From JAAUTS01 sp034440395 (GTDB lineage: Bacteria > Verrucomicrobiota > Verrucomicrobiia > Methylacidiphilales > JAAUTS01), in NCBI GenBank assembly GCA_034440395.1, contig JAWXBW010000065.1, positions 1-13,218 on the forward strand: a stretch of DNA of 13,218 bases, in the 5' to 3' direction. Position 1 is the first letter of the stretch. Every line of letters starts with the position of its first letter. A program made the translations under genes and the position numbers. The notes under the pieces were generated by a model. The model worked only from the letters and a program-made list of their open reading frames with translations, searched no databases and had not been told where the DNA came from. Below are positions 6,940 through 13,218 of the stretch, piece after piece.

Positions 6940-9216
6940 TTAAAGAAGGTGCTCGCAAAATTTAGTGAATTCAGCGGGGGAAGCTAAGATCACGATCTCA
7001 TCATTTTCTTTTAGGGTGTCAGTAGATTCTAAGTTAAGACGCAAGATTCCTTCCCTTTTAATTCCGACGATGGTCAGACCAAAGTCACGAGCTAGATTTA
7101 GGGCGCCTAAGGATTTTCCGATGATCTTGGCTTCTGGGCTGAGGGTAAGTTGATTGAGGCAAATTTCAGCAAAGTCCGAAACGGCAATGGTGTCTTTAGA
7201 TGTTTGCTGAAGAAAATCGCGGGAGGCTTTGATTGAGCTGGCTTTACCTAAAATGAGAACTCGGTCATTGGGGTAAAGATGTTCATCTGGGCTGGGGGCA
7301 GAAATGAGAAATCCTTGGCGTTCGATCCCTGCAATTGTGGAACCGAGAGTTTTACGTAAATTTAATTGAGAAATAGTTTTGCCCGCATGGGGAGTTTCGT
7401 CAGGAATTTCGACCTCGACCAAATCCAAGTTTAATTCCTCAACAGGATCACGCAGGAGAGACCATGAGGCTTGACCTTTTGAGAGAGGCGAGTTGGATTC
7501 ATCTAACAATAATTCAAAACGGCTATGCCAAAGAATGAGACGACGTTGAAAAACTAAGATAAAGATGAATAATAGTCCGATCCAAATAAAGAGGCTGTAA
7601 GATGTTGCCTGACCCCAAGGTAAAAGAAATAGAAGCCAAACAGAAAAAACGATAAATCCCGTTATTTGAAAAACGAGATTAAGGGAAGGTGCAAGCTTGT
7701 GGCGATTAGGTAGGCCGCGTGTTAGGCCTTCGGAAAATAAGAGGCTACAGGCTGATAAGTTTCTCCATAAGGCTAACAAGGGCAAAGAAACGGCCACGGC
7801 AACTAGAAGACTAAAGAACCAGAAGATAAGTCTAGGATCTAGAAAGGTGATATGATTACCTTGGGTGAGGAAACGGTAAAGTGGTGGAGCAAAAATGAGG
7901 AGGGAACTGATTAAGATGAGTTCGCGGAATAGTTGCCAAAGCCTAGGTTTTCCTAGTTGCCAGAGTAAATTATCTTTTTGGTGGGCACTTAACCAAAATA
8001 AAAATTTTTGATAAAAATCTAACCAATTGATTAAAAAGACTGGGGTAATAGATTCTATTTTTTGAGAAATAATTTCAGCCTGACGAACCAATAAAGGGGA
8101 TGTCAGGGAGGTAGCAAAGCAGATGCCCACGGCTAAAGCGTAGGTGTCCTTACTTAAAACTCCACCAGTAACGCCGAGGGTAGCGATAATAAAAGAAAAC
8201 TCTCCAATCGGCGTCAGGTAAAGACTGGTCGTGACGGCATCACGAAGGCGAGTTCCGATCAGGAGAAGGCCAAAGCTATAGGCGAAGACACGGAATACGA
8301 TGATGAGTGCTGAAAGGGTAAGTATTGAAGGCCAAACAGTTTTGAGAGCAAAGGGGTCGATTAACATGCCTATGGCGGTAAAGAATACGGCACTTAAAAG
8401 AAAATAGACTCCGTTTAAAAGTCGTTCTATTTTTAGGCGACTGCCGGTATCTGCAATAATGGCACCCAAGAGAAAAGCTCCCAGAGCCATGCTATAGCCA
8501 GCCTTTAGAGAAATAAGTGCTAGGAGGAAGATGAATCCCGTCAGAACAACAGTCGTGGTCTCCGAGTCTGCATTTTTACGGAGCCAATCCAAAGCTTTAG
8601 GGACGCTGATTAAACCTACGATAAGAAAGAGTGTCACGAAAAGCGTTAATAAACCTAAAGTTACAGGGACACTGACTGTCTTTTCACCTGCTACATGAAT
8701 GTAGGAAGCCAGTAGCGTCAATAGCCCGATGACAACAGCGTCTTCTCCAATGGAAATGGTGAGAGCGCGTTGCGCATTCTTTTCATGATTAATTCCAGCT
8801 TCACCAAGGGTCTTCATGATAATGGCGGAGCTAGAAACCATCGTCATAGCAGCCAAGAAAAGACTAGCTACGGAGCTCCAGCCCATTACGTCACCCACCA
8901 GTCTAAAGACCTGGAAAAGAATGATGGCACCGATCACATTAGCTAAGAGAGTATGCAGACCGAGTCTTCGTAAGCGTTGTAAGCTAAAGCCTAAGCCCAC
9001 CCAGAACATGATAAAAATAAGGCCGATCTGAGCTAAGGACTCGACGCGTCCAACATCAGAAACTGTTGGGAACAAAGGAGTGAATGGACCAATGATGACC
9101 CCTGCTAAGATACAACCCACAAGGGAAGAAAAACCTAACGCGCGAAATAGCCACGCCGCCACACCTGCAGTTAACAGGATAAAGGCAAGATCTTGCACGA
9201 AGCTGATGTTTTCCAT
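6940..9216 (-). CDS. KefB-like cation/proton antiporter with tandem TrkA-C domains
   Basis: A 758-residue inner-membrane protein. Residues 8-380 hold about a dozen hydrophobic segments of the monovalent cation:proton antiporter-2 (Kef/Na-H exchanger) fold, with GEDAVVI (157-163, the position of the Kef Q/E-D pair), GAFLLGAIIADT (246-257) and TPIGEFSFI (335-343). A second group of hydrophobic segments (about 430-560) follows. The cytosolic C-terminus has two RCK_C/TrkA-C domains: about 597-670 (LVEVEIP ... VLILGKAS) and about 685-758 (CLNQLTLSP ... IVILASPAEF). No Rossmann RCK_N domain with a GxGxxG motif lies between membrane part and RCK_C domains, unlike classical KefB/KefC. It probably exchanges K+ or Na+ for protons, gated by a ligand on the RCK_C pair; the ion and ligand are not determinable. 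No Shine-Dalgarno precedes the ATG (CTTCTGCCTCTGA). Confidence 0.9.
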   Translation of the reverse strand: MENISFVQDLAFILLTAGVAAWLFRALGFSSLVGCILAGVIIGPFTPLFPTVSDVGRVESLAQIGLIFIMFWVGLGFSLQRLRRLGLHTLLANVIGAIILFQVFRLVGDVMGWSSVASLFLAAMTMVSSSAIIMKTLGEAGINHEKNAQRALTISIGEDAVVIGLLTLLASYIHVAGEKTVSVPVTLGLLTLFVTLFLIVGLISVPKALDWLRKNADSETTTVVLTGFIFLLALISLKAGYSMALGAFLLGAIIADTGSRLKIERLLNGVYFLLSAVFFTAIGMLIDPFALKTVWPSILTLSALIIVFRVFAYSFGLLLIGTRLRDAVTTSLYLTPIGEFSFIIATLGVTGGVLSKDTYALAVGICFATSLTSPLLVRQAEIISQKIESITPVFLINWLDFYQKFLFWLSAHQKDNLLWQLGKPRLWQLFRELILISSLLIFAPPLYRFLTQGNHITFLDPRLIFWFFSLLVAVAVSLPLLALWRNLSACSLLFSEGLTRGLPNRHKLAPSLNLVFQITGFIVFSVWLLFLLPWGQATSYSLFIWIGLLFIFILVFQRRLILWHSRFELLLDESNSPLSKGQASWSLLRDPVEELNLDLVEVEIPDETPHAGKTISQLNLRKTLGSTIAGIERQGFLISAPSPDEHLYPNDRVLILGKASSIKASRDFLQQTSKDTIAVSDFAEICLNQLTLSPEAKIIGKSLGALNLARDFGLTIVGIKREGILRLNLESTDTLKENDEIVILASPAEFTKFCEHLL

Positions 9217-9469
9217 TCAGAGGCAGAAGACCATGTTTACTTTTTGCGGTCAATGCTTGAGATTGATTAAGGAGGAGACTCACGTCAGTTTAATCCTCCA
9301 GCCCGCCGTCACTTTAGCTTAACGTTCCCTTAAACACCATCTATCTTGAACAAGCTGATTACTTTTAGATCGTGGACGTGATGCACATGAAGCGTAAATT
9401 TGGCTATTGGAAAACATGCACGGAATAAAAAAGTTCGGTGCCTTAGAATCAGTGTCTTTTACAGCTATA
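9217..9469. promoter_or_regulatory. 253 bp gap upstream of the antiporter gene
   Basis: This is the longest non-coding stretch in the window. It should contain the 3' end of the fucokinase-like message and the promoter and leader of the antiporter, both on the minus strand. I see a T-run (minus strand TTTTTT, plus coordinates 9427-9432) about 40 bases after the upstream stop, but no good stem before it. A hairpin lies at 9271-9299. A TTGACC at about 9248-9253 (minus strand) has no matching -10 at proper spacing. No gene and no riboswitch that I recognise. Confidence 0.4.
9271..9299 (-). promoter_or_regulatory. Imperfect hairpin in the antiporter leader
   Basis: GGAGGA (9271-9276) pairs with TCCTCC (9294-9299). 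Inside it, GACT (9277-9280) pairs with AGTT (9287-9290, one G-T pair), closing a six-base loop and leaving a three-base bulge (TAA, 9291-9293). Transcribed leftwards it would sit about 55-83 bases before the antiporter ATG. The tail after it on that strand (TTAATCAATCTC) is not U-rich enough for a standard terminator, so a leader structure or protein site is as likely as a terminator. Confidence 0.3.
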
Positions 9470-12400
9470 TCATTCCCAATCGCAGAGGCTGTTTAGGTAA
9501 TCAGCGGAACCGTCACGGAGCCAGCCGTCTAGCTGGGACTGGTCTTTGAGTTGTTGACCACGAAGGCGGGGGACGGCCACATAGCGGCTTTCTATTCCTG
9601 AAAGACTACTCATATCGACCCAGAGTTTCTCAAATTGTGAAACAGGGAAAATATCTTCTTGTCCGTGACCCCAACGTTTTTTCACATCCTTCAGTGTGAT
9701 ATAGGTAGGCATGCGGGCGGCAAGGGTGCGGACGCCGTGGTTGATTTTTTCTTGATTCCGTAAATCGTGACGGTTGAGCTGAAACATGGCTAGAAGGGAG
9801 TCGAGGTGAATCCAACTGGTGTTAGTGTTGTAGTAGGAGAGGTTGAATTCATCCTCTTCGCGCGGCATGGCGAGGCCTTCGACAAGTTGGAGGCGGTCAT
9901 TGACTCTGGCTAGGCCGCCACCGCGATCTTCCAAACGGCGGGTGATGACTTCAAAGGTAAGGCCGGATGCACCAGCAATGTGGTGGCCGAGTAGGGCAGG
10001 ATCCACGTTCATGCCGACAGTGTCGATGTTATGAAGGACGAGGTGTTGGAGTTGGGGACGTGTTTCTAAAAGGTCGGCTAGGACGCCATTCAGGAGGAGG
10101 TTAGGAATTTCATACCAGTGGCCGACGGGATGGAGGCATTGCAGGGGAAGGTTATCGGTGTAGTCGTTGCCTTCACCGCTGGTCTGAGCCCAATTCAGGA
10201 GAGCTAGGCGCAGGCTGTCGCGAACTTTTTGTTGTTGAACATCGAGCACTTGTTGGGCGGTTTCTTCCCAGGCAAAGCGGAGGTCGCGCACGCTAGGAAT
10301 AAGGCGTAGTCCGATAGATTTTCCAGGGGAGAGAAGGAGGGGACCTTCGTAGCCGTAGTTATTTTGGTGCTGAAGAAATTTAACGGTCGGTTCGTGTGAG
10401 AGATAACTGGTGGTAAAGATATGCGGTAGAGCTGTGCCGGTGAGTCGAGAGATGCGGCGACTTTTTGCCAGATGAGTTTCAATAAAGCTGCGGTGACGGC
10501 CATTAAATTTACAAAAGGGATGGAGGGCTTTGACGACGCCAGCCCCTTGGGTCCAGCGGGAACCAGCCCCCGCGGCTAGGGTAATGACGGCAACTTCTCC
10601 ACGGCGAAGGGATTCGAGCCCGAGATGTTCATACTCGCTGGGTAGTGAGTTGGGTTGAGTAGCGTCGGTTAAATCACCTTCTCGCACGTCGGAGATGACG
10701 GCGTTGGTAGGCAGACGATTTTGCGCCAAACCGACGCGGCCATTTTTTAAATCTTGTCGAATTTGTTCATGCGTGATGCGGTCGAAGCCGTAACGATCCA
10801 ACAAATCATTAAGAGTTTCTTGTGAAAAAGTGCTGTCTCGGCTGCGGGGGAAAATGGCATCGAAGAGCTTTTGCACCATGCCCTGTAGTTCGGGTCGTTG
10901 CCGGCACTCAGTGGCGAAGTGGTCAAGTTCAGCTAGACGTAGCGTGCTGAGCTCCTTACGACCTTTGCGCAGAAGGGGTGGGAACACAAGGGTGTAGTAG
11001 CTGGCGGGCATGAGAGCTTCAGCTCCACTTAGTAGGTCGGACCATGTGCCTTTCTCGTTAATGGAAAAGTCATAAACAACGGGATCCATGGCGAAGGGTA
11101 GAGCGGAGCTGAGCATGTCTTTTGTTTCGGACATGATGGTTTGGAGGCGTTGTTGGCCTTCCGCTTTACGGGCAGGTGCAAAGATGAAGCCCATGCCGCC
11201 ACCGGCCATACCACCCAGCATCCAGAAGCCCCAAAAATCATGGCCGAATTCTTGGCTAATTTTTTCAATCAAGGTTTCGGTGTAAAGATTGCTGGCCCAA
11301 GGGATGATAGCTTGAATGGGTTCCCGAAAATTTTCTGTGGTAGCGGCACCAATGGCTTGAATGTCACCTTGTTGTAGAGCTCTTGTAATGCGGTCGAGCA
11401 CACTGTGAGTTTGTAAACGAGCATGCCATTCGGGGCTGCAACGAAGGAGATATTTTTCCGTAACCATTTCGAGGATGGGGCCGACATTCTGAGCCATGCC
11501 GCCATGAACGAGAACGAGCGAGTCCTGCAGTTTAAGGCGTGAGGAGAGAGGGACATCTTGTGTATCTAGGATACGATGGGTGGGCATGAGTCGACCACGG
11601 CTGATGCCAAATTCCGGATCATCTTCTGCGGCGGCGGCGCCTTGGATCAGTTTCATGCCAGGCCAAACGCCACCAGAGTCTTGCCAGCCGCCGCCGGAGC
11701 CGCCGAGCCATTCGCCTAAAAGTGCACGGGCGAGGACGATGCGGCGTTCATTTTCTTCAAGAGCGCCTGTGAGTGAGCGGGCTTGACTGGTGGCGCGCAT
11801 GCAAACGCTGATAAGGGCAGCGAGGAGATTGGTGGAGACGGCTAGGCGTGAGCCTTTCGGGATATTGTTGACGTTACTGACGAGTTCCAGTCCGCGTCCG
11901 GGACCGACAATTCGGGCGAGGAGTTCGGAGAGTTGTTGGCCTGAGCCTTCGATTCCTGGCGGGACGATGCCGCTGGCTATGACGGCGGCTTTAAGAAGGC
12001 CGAGGTAATCTTTGGCAAAATCGAAGACTTCACTGAGATTAGAAATTTCTGCAGTGCAAGCGAGATCAACACTGGTGAGGCGCAGCACAGGTTCTTCGAT
12101 GATACGCAGGCTCGCTTCGACGGGGGGTTGTGGGGATTTATCACGACCGTGGACGGCCAAATCAATCGAAATATTTAAGACCTTAGCTCCTTCAGGGTAA
12201 TCCATGCCGAGAAAAAAAATATCACTCCAACCACAATGCGTAAGATCCATCCGCACCGGAGTGCGTTCACGCAGGATGGGATAGGTGCCTAAGACAGAAT
12301 CTTTTTGAGTCAGCTCGGGGCGGATGCGGAGAGGTTGATCGAGGGGGTGACCCATGCGGAACATCCATTGATTGCCGCGGACACTGCGGACGCTGCGGCG

Positions 12401-12811
12401 GACTTGATCGGCAAGGGTTTGAAAGGCGAGGCGTTGATAGGCGGAGGCGAGGGAGCTGGAGATGCCATCGCTAGGACCATCGTTGGTTTGAACTTTTAAA
12501 AAGGCGTCGATCGCTTCTTCAAAACGGCGTTGGAGGAGGTGTTCGTAGCCTTTGTAGGGAATGGAGGCTTTGTGATTACTGGGGTGAGCGGTTTGAGTAA
12601 GACGTGCGGGGAGATGGAAGCGGTGAATGCAGTAGAGGAATAGGAGGGCACGAACTCGCTCGTAGAGGTTATCTGCTGTGCGGCGGAAGGCATCTAGCTC
12701 AGAGGCTTCCTGTAATAAGGCTTTGAGGTCTAATGTGGCGCAGAGTTGGTCGAGGGATTGGTTGCGGATAGCGGGGTCGAGCGAGGTGATGAGGGAAATC
12801 AAGCGTGACAT
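9470..12811 (-). CDS. Fusion of FKP-type (L-fucokinase-like) GHMP kinase and UDPGP-family pyrophosphorylase
   Basis: A 1113-residue protein in four parts. Residues 1-180: uncharacterised helical region (GYEHLLQRRFEEAID, 88-102). About 182-560: GHMP kinase resembling the kinase half of FKP, with TPVRMDL (184-190), GWSD (194-197), VLNISIDL (211-218), EPVLRLTSVD (240-249), GGGWQDSGG (373-381) and GGMAGGGMGF (533-542). About 590-735: connector with an acidic/Leu helix and NGRVGLAQNRLP (690-701). About 738-1010: UDPGP-type nucleotidyltransferase with LAAGAGSR (745-752) and Lys761, PVGHWYE (895-901), HNIDTVGMNVDP (927-938) and YYNTNTSWI (993-1001). The likely role is cytoplasmic sugar salvage: sugar plus ATP to sugar-1-phosphate, then with UTP (less likely GTP) to NDP-sugar. 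The sugar is unknown. The ATP loop is degraded (IPKGSRLAVST, 317-327; FKP has PKGSGLGTSS), so kinase activity is uncertain. It starts 12 bp after the GalU-like gene. Confidence 0.85.
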   Translation of the reverse strand: MSRLISLITSLDPAIRNQSLDQLCATLDLKALLQEASELDAFRRTADNLYERVRALLFLYCIHRFHLPARLTQTAHPSNHKASIPYKGYEHLLQRRFEEAIDAFLKVQTNDGPSDGISSSLASAYQRLAFQTLADQVRRSVRSVRGNQWMFRMGHPLDQPLRIRPELTQKDSVLGTYPILRERTPVRMDLTHCGWSDIFFLGMDYPEGAKVLNISIDLAVHGRDKSPQPPVEASLRIIEEPVLRLTSVDLACTAEISNLSEVFDFAKDYLGLLKAAVIASGIVPPGIEGSGQQLSELLARIVGPGRGLELVSNVNNIPKGSRLAVSTNLLAALISVCMRATSQARSLTGALEENERRIVLARALLGEWLGGSGGGWQDSGGVWPGMKLIQGAAAAEDDPEFGISRGRLMPTHRILDTQDVPLSSRLKLQDSLVLVHGGMAQNVGPILEMVTEKYLLRCSPEWHARLQTHSVLDRITRALQQGDIQAIGAATTENFREPIQAIIPWASNLYTETLIEKISQEFGHDFWGFWMLGGMAGGGMGFIFAPARKAEGQQRLQTIMSETKDMLSSALPFAMDPVVYDFSINEKGTWSDLLSGAEALMPASYYTLVFPPLLRKGRKELSTLRLAELDHFATECRQRPELQGMVQKLFDAIFPRSRDSTFSQETLNDLLDRYGFDRITHEQIRQDLKNGRVGLAQNRLPTNAVISDVREGDLTDATQPNSLPSEYEHLGLESLRRGEVAVITLAAGAGSRWTQGAGVVKALHPFCKFNGRHRSFIETHLAKSRRISRLTGTALPHIFTTSYLSHEPTVKFLQHQNNYGYEGPLLLSPGKSIGLRLIPSVRDLRFAWEETAQQVLDVQQQKVRDSLRLALLNWAQTSGEGNDYTDNLPLQCLHPVGHWYEIPNLLLNGVLADLLETRPQLQHLVLHNIDTVGMNVDPALLGHHIAGASGLTFEVITRRLEDRGGGLARVNDRLQLVEGLAMPREEDEFNLSYYNTNTSWIHLDSLLAMFQLNRHDLRNQEKINHGVRTLAARMPTYITLKDVKKRWGHGQEDIFPVSQFEKLWVDMSSLSGIESRYVAVPRLRGQQLKDQSQLDGWLRDGSADYLNSLCDWE

Positions 12812-12823
12812 GGCGTACTGTTT

Positions 12824-13218
12824 TTAGGATTGGACCTGAGATTGGGCGAGGAGTTCTACGAGTTGGGAGAGAACTTCGTCCCGATCTTTTCCGGCAAGAC
12901 CTAGAGCGAGTTGAGCGTTGAGGAGGCCGTAGCGGCGGTCGATGTCGTAGCGGCGACCCAGTAATTCGCTCGCTAGGTATCGTTCACGACGGGCGAGATC
13001 GGAGAGGGCAGCAGAGAGATTAACCTGTCTCGGGTGTTGAGGGTCGTTTAGTTGCTGGCCTAGCAGCTCCATCAGGCTTGGGCTAAGAGCGTGGATACCA
13101 AAGAAGCAGAGGTAATTTCCTGTGCGTAAACCTGGAACAATGAGTTTCTGTTCGGCCTCGGTGGGGGTAGGTTTTTCGATAACGGTTTGGATTTGGTAGA
13201 GGCGTTCACGGTTAGCGA
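12824..13218 (-). CDS. GalU-like UTP-sugar-1-phosphate nucleotidyltransferase, C-terminal part (5' end outside window)
   Basis: The minus-strand frame is open from the window edge (first full codon 13216-13214) to the TAA at 12824-12826, giving the last 130 residues; the internal ATG at 13072 is not the start. Visible features are VIEKPTPTEAE near the N-terminal end of the fragment, TGNYLCFFGIHALSP about 20 residues on, and GRRYDIDRRYGLLNAQLALGL plus a GKDRDEVLSQLVELLA tail. EKP, a Y-x-x-x-G-I-H strand and a G-R-x-Y-D loop near the C-terminus fit bacterial UTP-glucose-1-phosphate uridylyltransferases and related NTP-transferases, which make UDP-glucose or other NDP-sugars in the cytoplasm. 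The nucleotide-binding loop lies outside the window, so specificity cannot be judged. It is followed after 12 bp by the kinase/pyrophosphorylase fusion gene, very probably in one operon. Confidence 0.8.
   Translation of the reverse strand, partial: ANRERLYQIQTVIEKPTPTEAEQKLIVPGLRTGNYLCFFGIHALSPSLMELLGQQLNDPQHPRQVNLSAALSDLARRERYLASELLGRRYDIDRRYGLLNAQLALGLAGKDRDEVLSQLVELLAQSQVQS

Noticed and set aside
9217..9234. Five-codon mini-ORF (ATG GTC TTC TGC CTC TGA) on the minus strand directly before the antiporter ATG.
   Set aside because: A frame this short arises easily by chance and has no ribosome-binding site; nothing else supports a leader peptide.
12376..12403. Short GCGGAC/CTGCGG repetitions in the fusion gene.
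   Set aside because: They encode ordinary Arg/Ser/Val codons (RRSVRSVRG) and are a by-product of the protein sequence, not a tandem repeat element.
9470..13218. Possibility that the 1113-residue gene is a standard FKP (fucokinase/GDP-fucose pyrophosphorylase).
   Set aside because: The domain order is reversed and the pyrophosphorylase motifs (NID, NTN, GxGSR) fit the UDPGP family rather than the FKP N-terminal beta-helix enzyme.

Overview
The window looks like chromosomal DNA of a heterotrophic Gram-negative bacterium, most likely from the Planctomycetes-Verrucomicrobia-Chlamydiae group; I favour Verrucomicrobiota, at moderate confidence. The reasons are an adjacent DUF1800/DUF1501 pair (a combination common in that group), a fucokinase-like/UDPGP fusion of a kind I associate with it, intermediate GC content, and an almost complete lack of Shine-Dalgarno sequences before the genes. 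I see no mobile element, CRISPR array, tRNA or rRNA.

Layout. (1) Positions 1-346, + strand: the C-terminus of a proline-rich LysM protein, cut by the window edge. (2) Positions 364-5648, - strand: four genes reading leftwards, in transcription order DUF1800 protein, Tat-exported DUF1501 protein (11 bp gap), FAD-dependent oxidoreductase of the geranylgeranyl-reductase type (58 bp gap), RhlE-type DEAD-box RNA helicase (110 bp gap). A TATAAT box five bases before the DUF1800 ATG suggests a leaderless transcript. (3) Positions 5733-6803, + strand: leuB, divergent from the DUF1800 gene across 84 bp. (4) Positions 6940-9216, - strand: a 758-residue KefB-like cation/proton antiporter with two C-terminal TrkA-C (RCK_C) domains, preceded by a 253 bp gap that holds an imperfect hairpin. 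(5) Positions 9470-13218, - strand: a two-gene sugar-nucleotide unit. The first gene, cut by the window edge, is the C-terminus of a GalU-like nucleotidyltransferase. Twelve bases later begins a 1113-residue protein that joins an uncharacterised helical N-terminus, a GHMP kinase domain resembling the L-fucokinase half of FKP, and a UDPGP-type pyrophosphorylase domain.

How the genes work together. The sugar-nucleotide unit is the most interesting part. A sugar kinase fused to a pyrophosphorylase is the logic of salvage enzymes such as FKP (sugar to sugar-1-phosphate to NDP-sugar). Here the order is reversed (kinase first), the pyrophosphorylase is of the UGPase/UAP type, and the kinase's phosphate-binding loop is degraded. 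It may therefore be a novel salvage enzyme or one with a non-catalytic kinase module. The DUF1800/DUF1501 pair looks like a two-protein unit whose function is not established. LeuB (leucine biosynthesis) and the antiporter (ion homeostasis) look like independent housekeeping genes.
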